64,000 nt of DNA from Hexactinellida sp. DTS-2022 (GCA_028753945.1 JAPNXP010000007.1:3968001-4032000); one strand, 5' to 3'; numbered from the stretch's first letter, positions 32,947 through 45,047 are shown. Translations and numbers: made by a program. The notes: generated by a model not told the origin, from the letters alone.

Positions 32947-33136
32947 ATGCTACCCAATGACATTCCAAAACGTGTGGAATTAATCAAAGGGGAAAATTAA
33001 TTGCTTTACAGAAAATTTAAAGTAAAGGTTTGTGTTTGGTGTGTGTATCTTTCTTCCAAAGCTTTTGCACTTTAAAATGTCCAGTATTTCTTCAGGGAAT
33101 GGGCATTTTGAATGCCCAGTCGCTGAATGCCCCCCC

Positions 33137-33200
33137 AAATGACATTATGTTGCAGTGTTTCTAGCGAAAACGCTAGAAACACTGCAACATAATGTCATTT
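33137..33200. repeat. Perfect 30-bp inverted repeat with 4-nt loop
   Basis: The left arm 33137-33166 starts AAATGACATTATGTTGCAGT and the right arm 33171-33200 is its exact complement. The loop is AAAA. Not part of a recognised element. Confidence 0.95.
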
Positions 33201-33218
33201 GATTGTTAATGGCCTAAT

Positions 33219-33811
33219 CAGAAGATTTGAATGGATCGGGATCTTTATCAATATCCAATCTACAATCCATCTCATCCAAGATTAAAATTCCAAATCCTTC
33301 CAAAATCCGTAAATTAAGGATTTGATGGATTTGGAATCCGTCAAATCTGCAAATCCATAAATCCGAAATCCGCAATCCATCGGACCTTCTAAGAATAGCT
33401 GATTTTCAAATTCATATAAAATCCATAAGGATTGCCTAAATTCACGGAATTCCAAATCCACACGAATTTCCTAAATCCAACAGATTTCCTAATCCATACG
33501 GATTACAAATCCATACGAATTTCCAAATCTATACTATTGCCAAATTCATTTGGATTTGCAGATACATAAAGATTCTAGATCCAAATAGTTGGTTTAGATT
33601 TCTTTCAAGTAAGTTTATATGCATGTAAATTTAAATTTAGAATGTACAAAGTACATTCTCAATCCAAAAACCATATTAGCCATATGGTTATGAAGGATTT
33701 TGGATAGATTTGAGAATAATTTCCAAATCAATTTAAAAATCCGTAATTTACGGATTTTACGGATGTAGAATCCGCCAAATCCGAAAATCTGTAATCAATC
33801 CGGACCCTTTG
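33219..33811. mobile_element. Element filled with AATCC repeats, probably hAT-type
   Basis: Flanks GGCCTAAT (33211-33218) and AGCCTAAT (33812-33819) match 7 of 8. Termini CAGAAGATTTG and the complement of CAAAGGGTCCGG are only weakly alike beyond CA..TG. The whole body is AAATCC/GGATTT units with variants (AATCCATA, AATCCGTA). It fits the pattern of the better-preserved satellite-filled elements. Confidence 0.6.
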
Positions 33812-34106
33812 AGCCTAATAGGTTGATAAATATTGTGGATCATGATCTCAATATGGAATTGTAACAGTCTAAATACCGAAAAGTACTTTTCCAACTACTC
33901 CAATTGGGTATAGAATTGTAGTTGATATTCAAGTTCCAATTAATTCTAAAGAATATATATATATGTATTCTAAGTATTGATGATTATTTACTGCCCAAAG
34001 TATCAAAATCAGCATTATAACTTAAGTTCGTCACGCGTCCGGCGACCCTAGTATCAAAGAAAGAAACAACAAAGAGAAATAAATATTAATAAAAATATTC
34101 ACTTAC

Positions 34107-35910
34107 CAAGTATAATTTTTTGTAAATTTTTATTTCCATTCAGATAGAAATCACTCAGAAAGAGGAATTTACAATTTCTATGCTTTAAGTGGTCACAAAG
34201 TCCCTCTTGTGCTGTGTTTAGAGAATAAACAAAACAAGCTTTTATCTCAGTTGACAATAATACTTCTTTGATCCCACAACCTGAATAATCGAGATAACGG
34301 AGAAACCTAGGTAAATAACGAAGATCTAAGTATTTTATCCCCTCATTATCTTTAACATTCAACCTTTGTAGTTTGGGTGTGATACAAACAAGCCCATTTG
34401 GAGGTTCTTTAAGTTTATTACCAGATAGCTTAAGTTCTCTCAAATGACAATAATCTTCACTCATTCGTTGACTTTCAAGAATTATAGCTTGATCACCTTC
34501 TTCTTCATAATTAATAGCTAAATCACAGTTCTTACAGGGATACTCAATAGTAACGATTTCATTATCTGCTAAATCTAAATGAACAAGTTTAAATAATTGC
34601 CATATTTCGGATGGAACAATTTTAATCAAATTATTTGACATATTCAGATCTGTTACGTCCTTCAAGTTTTCAATATAACGAGGAATGAATGACAGTTTAT
34701 TTCTTTGGAGATTAACTTCCCTCAACTTAGTTCCAAATTCTGTAAATTTCAGCTGTTCGAACGTGTTATCCTCGACAAAGTCCAATTTGTTCATAGAGAG
34801 AGAAAGCTTCTCTAGATTCTTATGACAAATAATCCATAGAGGGATAATACCCTCGATACGATTTGAATTGATATTTAATTCTTTTAAAGCAGGTAAAGGA
34901 AGCCTAAATGCTTCTGATGAATTATGAAAGAAGGGAACATCAGGTATATATTCAATATCATTATTGAGGAGATTTAGATGCGTGATTTCGGTTAGAAAAA
35001 GAAGACAATCTGGAATGCGATCGAGACTATTTCCTGCTAAATCAATGGAAACGACAAAATTGAATGTTAAGCTACCTTCTAGACTATTCCGCAAATGATC
35101 AGGAACTTTGGGACATTTCTCAAACTTGAACTGTTCATCATTTATCAGATTTAAGATTCCTATTAAGCACCATGTGTTGAGATGGCCTTCATGAAAATCC
35201 ATTAAGAGTCTTTTGTTAACATCATTTTTATCTCCTCGCCTTTTAATTTTTTCTTTTGTAACTCCAACCAGATTAAAGATGAGAGGCCTAACATAACCTT
35301 CGTAACCCAGCTCAAGAGCAAACTTCAGTGCACGACATGAATCTACTACTTCAAGAGACGTGTGATGTACGATAGATTCAAATAATTTATCCCATTTAAT
35401 TATAAGTACTTCCATCAGAGGAGAAGCAGTGAGGTATTCCATATCATCCCATAATACCTCGCCATATTCACGATCCTTAGGCGGATGTGAAGTTAATTTT
35501 TTAAGAAGAACTTTTTCTGCATTAATAGTTGTACCCAAATGAGGTATGTTCTTCTGCTCTGTACTTGGAACTGCAATAGTTTCATTATTATGAGCATACG
35601 AACCATCATATTTCTTTAAACTCTGGGGAGCTGATGATCTTATATTAATTTCATGATGTGGAATAGATGTATTATTACTTACAATTCCAGTTTTATACTC
35701 CTTTATAGCCCATAATGGAGCATATTTGAAATTCATATCAATTAGTTTGAGCGAAGCACGTTTTGAGATTAGATCAAAACTTGTTACTCGTAAGTTCTTG
35801 AAATTATTAAAGGTCAACAACAATTTGCAAATAACAACGTTCTGAAATCTAACAGCATGATGAAGAGCAGTATATTTGGTACCTGGACAAGTCAAATTTA
35901 TATCGATCTC
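34107..35910 (-). CDS. ANK-LRR exon of a LRRK1/ROCO-like gene
   Basis: A 1,804-nt exon. Acceptor ATTTATCATTTAG precedes 35910 and donor GTAAGT follows 34107. It encodes about 601 residues without a stop. The N-terminal 40 residues hold an ankyrin repeat (DINLTCPGTKYTALHHAV, then VICKLLL). From about residue 285 on, at least ten LRRs follow, such as SIDLAGNSLDRIPDCLLFL, ITHLNLLNNDIEYIP, LEKLSLSMNKLDFVEDN, VTDLNMSNNLIKIVPSEIW and LRELKLSGNKLKEPP. The exon ends one base into a codon that the exon at 7283-7458 completes. The first codon shown (GAG) is in phase 0 if the upstream exon ends on a codon boundary. Ankyrin followed by LRR is the order in LRRK1/ROCO kinases, which then have ROC, COR and kinase domains. 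Those are not in the window, so another ANK-LRR protein remains possible. Confidence 0.88.
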
Positions 35911-36465
35911 CTAAATGATAAATAATTTAAAAAAGGATAAATTTCAAAACATTCGAAAATGTCAATTTATTGGATTGAGCTTGCACCCACACAACAACAA
36001 CAACAACATCAAAAACAACAACTACAGCTTTTCAGTTGTACAATAGCAGTGCTTTGGCTAGAAATTATATATCCAGATAGCTCTCTGAATTTAGCTTTAT
36101 TGCATTTACAACGCCCAAAACTTATAAATACGTCATCGTATAGTGATATTTACATAGGTTAACTATGCACACTATGCAAATTTAAATAAATACACTTTCA
36201 CAGAATAGATCAGAAATTCAAAGATTTTATATTAAGATGTTTGGGTGATGTGGAAATTAATATGCATTAATTGAAAATATAAAGTCCATTTTGATGATAT
36301 CCATAGACATAACCTACTCTATATATATGGCCTGGCATTAACCTATAAAATATGGACCAAGGATGAAGGAGAAAATGGTAATATTTATCAAACCACAATA
36401 TTTAATTTAAAAAATAATAATAATAATCAACCACATTTATTAGAAATATTCTTGATATATATTTA

Positions 36466-37177
36466 GTGGGGTCAAAAATAAGATTCCGTGACCAACCTCT
36501 GGCTAGTTAAGTTTTATGCCTGATTCTGATACTTTAGGATATAACTCGCGATTTAAGCTCCCATGCCGCTCTGGAAAGTTTGGGTGAACTTTTTTATAGC
36601 GACAAATTCAAAGGGCCTCCGGCAATCATTTTGAAAAATTAAGGCCCCTCTCTGAACATTTACAAATTGAGATTAGAGTATTTTTGAACAGTATACATTA
36701 AGTAGTAGCTGAACTGAAAATTTCAACTCAATCGGGACTATAAGTGCTAAATTTAGGTCTATTACCGAGATTTACATAGCCAGTTAAAAGGTTATTGCAT
36801 GTATATAGGATAATATATGCTCCAAAAACCTTAAAAAAATAGTTAAAGAATGGACCTCCCATGGTGATAAATGAATCAAAAGGTTATTACATTAAAAGTA
36901 TAGTCCCGATTGAGTTGAAATTTTCAGTGCAGCTACTACTTATTGTATACTGTTCAAAAATACTCTAATCTCAATTTATGAAATGTTCAGAGAGGGGCCT
37001 TAATTTTTCAAAATGATTGCCGGAGGCCCTTTGAATTTGTCGCTATAAAAAAGTTTGCCCAAACTTTCCAGAGCGGCATGGGAGCTTAAATCGCGAGTTA
37101 TATCCTAAAGTATCAGAATCAGGTATAAAACTTAACTAGCCAGAGGTTGGTCACGGAATCTTAATTTTTGACCCCAC
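36466..37177. mobile_element. Foldback miniature element flanked by TA
   Basis: Arms of roughly 280 bp each begin GTGGGGTCAAAAATAAGATT on the left and its near-complement on the right, ending at 37177. TA lies immediately outside both ends (36464-36465, 37178-37179). The central loop is about 145 bp. A TA target suggests Tc1/mariner-type mobilisation; no transposase. Confidence 0.85.
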
Positions 37178-37280
37178 TAATACAACTATTGATCAGATTT
37201 ATTCCAAACTCTTCTATTAACGAACTAACTCATCCTTTATTTATTTCGCTCTGGTCTTTTATTCATATTAGCTTCTATTC

Positions 37281-39634
37281 ATGACTAACTCTTGCTCTGT
37301 ATCCGGATGCAAGAGCAACTCAACCCGGATGACCATGTTCCAGTTTTCAAGATGCCACAAAGTGCACCAACCCTAATTCATGCATGGACATGCTCTTCGT
37401 CGAAAGGATATCGGTGACCTGAAGGTGGTCTATGTATGTATCAACCATTTTCAAAAAGAAGACATATACTACACTTTCAAAGTCCAAAAGGAGAAGGTAC
37501 TTTTACTGAAGTACCGCGGGCGAAGCCAAAGCTGAAGGAAGGCGCTGTACCAAGTTTACTGCCCGGCTGTCCAGCATATTACTCATCCAAACCTACCAAA
37601 CGGAATCGCTTGTCATACGATGCAAAAGAGGAAGCCTTGAGTGAACCAAACACTACAACTCAGCTTGAGATTCGAGAGTCAAGAGAAAGAGAAGTTTGTG
37701 GTCAAATCTCTACAGAACTTGAAAGTTAGTTAACCTTGATTTCTTTACCTAATAGTTGGTTGGTGTGGTTTCCTTAATGAGAGCAACATAACGTTTGTTC
37801 TCGCTAAAATGGCTGAAAGAAATATCCCAGCAGATTTGTACCTTGAAATCAATGCTTATTTATCCACCTCAGCCTATTTTAATGGACAGAGTATATCCGT
37901 TCCAATTGTGCAATTAGTGACATCCGAGAAATTGAATCTGTTTTGCAGGAACTTGCTTCAACCAAACTTAACTCCTGATGATCCAACGATAACTGTATTC
38001 ACGATTATGGTCTCTAGTTTACATAAAAATGGTCTTGTATCTCTCGTTTATTACCCTGTGCATCCATCTCTGCTGAAAAGATATTCCCAATCATTAAATC
38101 TTGCATAATAGATATGGAGCATAGTGGTCTAAAGATGCAAGTCTTTTCCACCGATAATTATACTTTAAATGTGAATGTGTTTAAATTATTTTCTTCTAAT
38201 GAAAAGTTGGAGACCAATGTATCTCACCTATTTTGATAGCAATAGAATACTCTTTCTGACATTTGATTTTGTACACACATAAAAAAGTATTCTTAATAAC
38301 TGGTTAAATAAAAAAGATTTTGATAAAACATTTCATTTCCCAAATGTGGTAAATTTTAAAGTAGATTATTGTGATTATCCCCTTAAGTTCGGTTGTGCAT
38401 CCTTTCAAGATGTATGTCAATTATATAATTCAGAAAGAACACTTTAGCCAAGTTAGCTCCTCATTTGACTATGGAATCATGTTTTCCATCTAGCATAGAG
38501 CGTCAAAATGTCAAACTGGTTTTGAAAGTGGTTAACGAATTAACAATATCTGCGCTAAATATCCAGAACGAATTGCGTTATCCAGAATATAGAAATAATA
38601 CTCCTGAATTTGTTGATAGTTCTACTGTTTGGAAATTATTGAACGTTAACACACCATTTGAAGGAATACGTTTGAAAGATAATTCTCTACGAGCGATTTC
38701 TATTTTTGACTCGTGTAGTTTTTTGGTTAGATGCTTGGCAAACTTTACCAGAAAAAATTGGCAAACTGAGTAAACAAACATACACCAGTTTTAGACATGC
38801 TTGTATTGTCTTACAACAAATTACCAACAATTTGATTCAATCTTGTGGCTTTGCATAGTGTTGTCCTCCTTTCTACAAACGGATCCCTTGGAACACCATT
38901 TCGGTCTATACCTTATGATGTCGGGTTCTAATTATTACATCTCATATCTTCAAATCCTTGAACCGAGCGTCGACTTAAACTTTCTAGCATATCAGACATA
39001 TTTACTGACCAACAAGACACTTCCTTTCAATCTATTCAGTCATTTCTTGTCCGTATTCCATTAATGAGGGTGAATTCAATTTGGAGCCATTTCTTGATGA
39101 GATTAATGATCTATCAACAATTGATTGTGGTTCACAGTTGCTTCAATCATTATCCTTTATTGCCGGTTATACTGTCCATCAGTACCTGAAACAAACAAAA
39201 TCGTGTCACGTCTGTCTCCATATGCTAACAGTTGATAAAGAATTTCTCCTTGACTTAGACCTTGATTTAGATCTGCAGCTAACGGACCGTGGCGGACTTA
39301 AATATCCATCTGAGCTAGTTTTGAATTCCATACATGTTTTATGGAAGACATTTAGTGCCATCGAAAACAATAAAAAGCTTTTGGCGAAGCTTGTAAGTGG
39401 ACCTTCTAGAAAAATACTAGTTGAACCACGTTGATGTATTTGGAAGATAGTGATAATCGTGATCCAAGTATTTGGAAGTCTACTTGTATTAGCTGTGGTG
39501 TGTTTATTTGGAACATCTTATCGAAGCTAGTCTTTACCTCAGCGAATTGCTTTCTTGCAAACAAAGTTAAGAATTATAACTCGCTAGTTGTTTCAAAAAG
39601 TATAGAAATGCGTAAATTAAAGAAATTCTCTTAA
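37281..39634 (+). pseudogene. THAP-domain P-like transposase (copy D), frameshifted
   Basis: ATG 37281 begins a THAP finger with CSVSGC and later CINH in VYVCINHFQKEDIYYTF, with a frame change between. It continues to the linker GAVPSLLPGCP (37530). Then come ISAYLSTSAYF (37855), a first catalytic region too decayed to read, IERQNVKLVLKVVNEL (38498), STVWKLLNVNTPFEGIRL (38621), TDPLEHHFGLYLMMSGSNYY (38880), LTDRGGLKYPSELVLNS (39281), WKSTCISCGVFIWNI (39473) and the terminal MRKLKKFS at 39634. Several frameshifts. Close to copy C in every block, so the two are the same subfamily. Confidence 0.8.
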
Positions 39635-40059
39635 TTATGTGTCTACTTATTTGTATTACTCTGTTTATTCTTATTTCTATTATGTAGTTAAGTGTGTCGT
39701 GTGTAACTGCTAGAGCCAGAGAGAGAAAAAGGAGAGAGGAAAGAAAGCAAATAATTGTGTATTATTTACTGTAATATTAATATTATAAATTGTACTGTTT
39801 GTGTTTATTATTACTATTAAATTATGAAAATCCAATCACCCTTCTCATTACAGCTAATACTAATTACGGGCTAGCAGGGCTGAGTTATGTTTAGGACCTA
39901 GAGACGTATAAACAACTTAGTAGTTCAATATACTGAACATCAAAAAATTAAAATATGCCATCTACTTGTGTATCTCTGGTACATCTACTGTCAAGTCATA
40001 TATAAAATAGGCTATGTCATAGCCTACTCCATGGTCTACTATATTATACGGCTAGATAA

Positions 40060-40985
40060 GTCGAGGTGCATGATTAGTCAGAATTTCTAAGTTGTCACTA
40101 TAATATTGAAGACTGGCGTTAGTCAGAAAGAGTTTTCTGTAAGTTGGCGTTAGTCAGAATTTACCAGATTCCCCACAATAAATGTAAGTCTAAGTTTTTG
40201 TTTGAATAAATATGATCGTTACACATTGTCGCCTTGTAGAACGATTTTCTTTGAAAAAGAGTAAGCATTGTTAAATCTCAAAATACGAACTAGAACGCAG
40301 AAGAAAGAAATTGTTAAAAAAGGAATAACATATACTGTAATTATTAATTAGTTACTTTCCATAGTATTCAATGAGTGATTATGTTGATTCAAAGGAGTAA
40401 TTAAGTTTCCTTCACGATTAAGTCTACTAGTTTCCCTACAACTGCTCCTGAATAAACTACATTTGAAGTAAATAAACTTCTCTGTAATCTTGGACTTATG
40501 TATTTGAATCCATACGAAGTTGTATAGATTTTCCCAAGCTTCTTCTGAATTCTTGGATATTATACTCCATTTTTTATCTATCCAAACTAAAATTGACCGT
40601 ATTTATACTTAGAAAATACCACATATAATGCATTTATATTGCAAAATCCGACAAAAACAAATAAGTTATTGTTAGCAAAATAAAAATGAATATGATACTA
40701 TTTTAAATAGTTTAACAAGAATTCAATTTTTAGTAAACAAAACATTAGACTTACATTGATTATTATTGTTGCGATTCTGGTAAATTTGAGCAACGTAAAA
40801 TCCAAGGTAAATCCATTCTGACAAACGCCAACTTACTGAAAATCAATTCTGACTAACGCCAACTTAATGAAAACTGATTCTGACTAACGCCAACTTACCG
40901 ATAAAGCCATTTTGACTAACGCCAGTCTTCAATATTCTAACTAATGACAACTTACCAATTCTGACTAATGCAGCGCCCCCAATAA
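40060..40985. mobile_element. DNA element with subterminal GGCGTTAGTCAGAAT repeats
   Basis: Left and right ~100-190-bp regions are inverted copies, each made of units containing GACTAACGCCAACTTA or its complement. Flanks ATAAGTCGA (left) and ATAAGTCAA (right) give a 9-bp duplication with one mismatch. The right end reads AATGCAGCGCCCCC. The interior (40170-40790) is AT-rich and non-coding. A related end lies at 58490-58600. Superfamily uncertain (Mutator-like or Merlin would fit 8-9 bp). Confidence 0.65.
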
Positions 40986-41138
40986 GTCAAGTATTTGCTC
41001 ATTTCATTTCCAGGCCAGTTTTACTTTCTAATTGCTCGAAATTAATTACATATTGTCATGCAATAAATTATCTTAGGCTTTCAAATACGCTAGAAACATC
41101 TAAAATAATGTTTAGAATAATTTCTCATCGGATTTAAC

Positions 41139-41805
41139 CAGGGAATGAAAGGTTCACGAACGGACTGAATAGACGCAATTCAGTTCATCTCAAATTTACG
41201 CACGTTCAGTTCGTTCAAGTTCACCTCCTAACTTCAGCTCCACCAGCGTTCGTTCAGTACGTTCACGGGATAACCCGCGTTCGTTCAATCCGTTCAATCC
41301 GTTCAATTACCTTCAATTACCTTCAATTACGTTCGTTCAGTTCGTTCAAATCCGTTCAATTCGTTTAGTTCAGTTCGTTTAGTGTACAGTGAGTGGGTCG
41401 AACTATTCCGTTTATGAGACACTGTTCAATCTTCCAAGCTGTTATTGAAGTTCAGATTAAGAAGCTAGAATCTAAGCTAATAGACATGAGTCCACTAGGG
41501 ATGTCCGGAATTAGCATTTATGCAGTCACCTATTATATTTAATGGATCTATATATATACTTCAACTTTATTCAGTTAGTTCGTTCAATTCAGTTCGTTCA
41601 GTTCAGTTCGTTCAATCCGTTCAATCGTTCAATTCAGTTGGTTCAGTTGGTTCAATCCGTTCAATCCGTTCAATTCGTTCAATTCGTTCAATTCAGTTCG
41701 TTCAGTTCGTTCAATTGCCTTTTGGAAACCGTTGGCGTTCGTTCAGTTCGTTCAGTTCGTTCAGTTCAAGTTCAATAAGTTCGTTCGTGAACCTTTCATT
41801 CCCTG
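41139..41805. mobile_element. Non-autonomous hAT-type element filled with GTTC[A/G] repeats
   Basis: The inverted repeats are perfect over 24 bp, beginning CAGGGAATGAAAGGTTCACG (41139-41162 and 41782-41805). The exact 8-bp duplication GATTTAAC lies at 41131-41138 and 41806-41813. Both arms are (C)GTTCA/GTTCG/GTTCAATCC units. A ~150-bp unique core sits near 41410-41560. Open frames of repeated SVQF residues here come from the satellite and are not genes. Confidence 0.95.
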
Positions 41806-42114
41806 GATTTAACCACACTGACGTGATCAAATATACATAACCATATACGGCAATGATGTTCAAAATTTGAGAATGCAACTTTGCAGTATTTATGCTAATG
41901 CATTTTTCTTGTTAAAACTAGCAACAGTAGCAAAATTGTATCATTACTTTCATTCAAATTCATTTTAACGTCAATATAAGTAAATAATTTTACTATTGTT
42001 ATAAAACCATATATTTTGTAATTTTTGTAATGTATAATTACATTTTAATCTAAGTTCTTAAAAGTGCTGCTTGGACGATGATACATGTTGCATAGTAAGT
42101 TCGATATCATCATA

Positions 42115-42245
42115 AGCGAAAAGTACGGTAGTGCAGGTGTTGTAAGTGCACCACCGGCACTCAGCGATACAAGTGCTGCTGGTGCAAGGTGGTGCTAGGT
42201 CCACCTGTACTTTGTATTGAGGTGCACCACTGGCATTTTTGGCTA
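42115..42245. repeat. GGTGCA/AGTGC repeat block
   Basis: Irregular units GGTGCACCAC, AAGTGCACCACCGGCA and GGTGCTAGGTCCACC with self-complementary arms. No termini or duplication found. Confidence 0.5.
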
Positions 42246-43613
42246 CAGGTCAAAAGTTTGCGTCTTTGGATATCATAACCCACAATTTTACCCTACGTCC
42301 TGTCAATAACCCACTGTGCCATAAGAACAGAACTCATTATAACGCGGGCTCGTTCTTATGACTTCGAGGAAAAATTCAGAATTAGGTAATTCCTAGATGA
42401 AGTCGAATTCCACAGACAAGCTCCAAATTATGTTGACTTTATACTACTCATCGAAGAAGAATTTGTTGCTGCGTAGCATCTCGTTATCTGTTCTGATGTG
42501 GCATCTGAAAAGGAATGTATTACAATCTACATAGACTTCCATCTTAAACTGAGGTCGGATGGATCTCCCATTCCTCCACCAAATTATCCAAGAGACTACT
42601 GGTCAAAAATTAACCCATCTAGATGTTCTCGAAAGTTTACCAAATTACTCTAGGAATTTTCACTCAGACTTTGATGTTGATGTTATTAAAGAACTACTTC
42701 TACTTTCCTATTATAGCCCTTGCGGTAGACCGAAGTACCCATGCCAATTTTTTCGGTTTTCTCTGATGTTGATGTATACTTCGAATTCACCATATAATTT
42801 TCTCAAAAATACATTCCTCTCCCAAGCGATTCACTCCTGGGTGAACTTAAGTCTCCTTCGATTTACAACTGTCAGGCCCTTCAATGTCTACGTGATACAA
42901 ACTGTATTGGCAATGACAAAGCAATTTTATTTGATGAGATGCATCTCCAACCTCAAATTCGATGGACATGCTCTTGTTGTTGTAATGCAGATATGTTTAT
43001 TACACAAGCATTCTATCTTTTATGGTTGTATCGCTCAAGAAATCGATCCCGTTTGTTATTTCGGCAATACCTCTGGTTAAGAATTCTGGTGAAATAGTTT
43101 CCAAAATATCAATAAGTGTCACTCATTACTCGCACAATCTGAGTTCAGAGTAAGAGCTATAATTTCTGATAACCAAACAAACAGCATCAGCATTCACTAA
43201 GAACTTAAGCACTAAGTTTGAACTTAAGTCTAAAGTCCAAACTTACTTAAGTATGAACTTTATATTTTTAATTTCAACTTTTAATTATAACATAATATCT
43301 ATTCTCCTGTAATTTGGAATCGGCCTCAAAATAATAATACACCTATTATTACAAAAAAATATTTGTTGCCTACAATGATCTGTGAATCTCTTATTTATTA
43401 AAGAATACATATAAAATGACTTAGATTAGACTCTAAATTATCAAAGTCAAAGTGCTTGATAATCTTTCTACGAGGTGAAAGGAATGTAAACGCATTTATT
43501 AATAACAATTTTACATAAACGTTGTTAGATTATGATTAATTACTAGTCTATAGACATGAGTATAAGATGATTCCACTAATTATTTCTTAACAACAACAAC
43601 AATAATCTCTAGC

Positions 43614-44594
43614 TCGGGAGCGAGTTTTCAGGGATCGTAGTTATCCATTAGTTTTCTATGATGATCTCGAATTAGTACAACGTTTTCGCTTCTTAAGGTC
43701 AGCAATTTTGAAGATAACGGAATTGATACAAAATCATCTCAACTGCACTGATAGAGCCCATGAACATCCACACGTACAAGTATGCGTCGCTCTGCAATTT
43801 TTTGCTATGGGTACATTTCAAATTATTTGTGGAAATAGAGTTCACGTGTGTCAACCATCAGCGTGTAGGTATATAAGAGCTGTGGCTGCAATCAGTGTAT
43901 TCAACTTTTATTAGAATGCCAAGTCCTGCTGAGAAAGCAACGATTAAGTATCATTCTTTTAGTTAGCCCATTTGCCAGGAGTTCTTGGACTTGTGGATGG
44001 AACACATATTCGCATCCAGAAGCCTTCTCAGGATGAAGCTGATTATGTATATAGACACTTCTACCATTAAATAAACGTTCAGGCTATCTGTATAGCTGAT
44101 GGAAGATTCTCCGGTGTGTTAGTAAGATTTCCAGGATCAGTGCACGATTCTAGAATTTGGAAACTTTGACACTCAGAATATTTGTAGAAATTAACTTCTT
44201 GGTTGGAGAACAAATACTAGGGGATAGTGGTTACATGCTGAGGCAGTATCTGTTGACACCATATAGACAACATGCTTCAATAGCCCAACAAAATAATAAT
44301 TATGCAAACACGTGTACTGATTATGCAAACACGTGTAATGATTGAACAAACTTTTGGAAGATGTAAGCGCAGATTTCATTGTCTACATGGGAGATCCGAA
44401 TGGCTCCTGACAAGGTTAGCGCCATTATTGTTTCATGTGCTGTGCTACATAATATGGCTATAGTTTGGAAGCAACCAATGCCAGACGATTCGCTTATTGA
44501 CCAACTTATGGATGAACCTATTGCAATTCAAGAAATGGGATACTGGGCTGTTAAGCATTACAGGGATCAATTTGCTATTCATGAAGATAATTAG
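43614..44594 (+). pseudogene. Harbinger DDE transposase, broken
   Basis: The N-terminal block RERVFRDRSYPLVFYDDLEL leads into RFRFLRSAILKITELIQNHL. Then ALQFFAMGTFQIICGN, the catalytic motif [15 protein letters not shown] (44005), VRFPGSVHDSRIW (44125), LGDSGYMLRQYLLTPY (44218) and VMIEQTFGRCKRRFH (44336). These are the DDE_Tnp_4 core with its acidic residues (DGTH, VHD, GDSGY). Stops occur after RHFYH, near 44065, and at several frame changes, for example near 43915 and 44170. Confidence 0.85.
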
Positions 44595-45047
44595 TTGAAG
44601 TATATTTAACTAATAAAAATAATAATACTACTGGTATGTAGCTAAGTGCTTCGTAAGAACATTTAGATGAGTGTCTACGGACGTCAGTCTGGCTAAACAT
44701 GAAAAAGTTAAGTTCTCTATACATACACAAAGTAGCTTTGATGCCAAAATAACAAATGCATATAATTCCAATGAAGATTAATTTTCGCAGGGGAATTAGA
44801 TCATTGTCTTACTCCCATTTGTATAAATTGTTGTTGAACAAAACCAATTCTAAACGGAATGGAAAAATCCAGGAAGATAAATTGGAATAAGGAAGAAGAC
44901 TGCACGCTCAATGTCGCGCATTGGTGAAATTGAATCTACCGGTGAGTTATTGAGAGGTTAAAGAAACAGCGCAGACCTCAATAAGAAGAAGTAACTGTGG
45001 TAAACCATTGCAGGCAAAGTAAACGCTGTATATGGAAATAATAGAGG

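Larger units (their letters stand above)
36308..40016 (+). mobile_element. P-like DNA transposon (copy D)
   Basis: Left end CATAACCTACTCTATATATA, and further in ATGGACCAAGGATGAAGGAG as in copy C. The complement of the right end reads CATAGCCTATTTTATATATG. No target duplication is evident; the right end abuts a GGCTATGTCATAGCC palindrome, perhaps the start of a neighbouring element. A foldback element (36466-37177) sits between the left end and the THAP start. Confidence 0.7.

Noticed and set aside
35959..36162. Frame with a poly-Gln stretch upstream of the ANK-LRR exon
   Set aside because: It is a CAA-repeat in intron sequence on the opposite strand to the gene.
41520..41840. Two overlapping frames rich in SVQF/SIRSIRS repeats
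   Set aside because: Products of the GTTC[A/G] satellite inside the hAT-type element.
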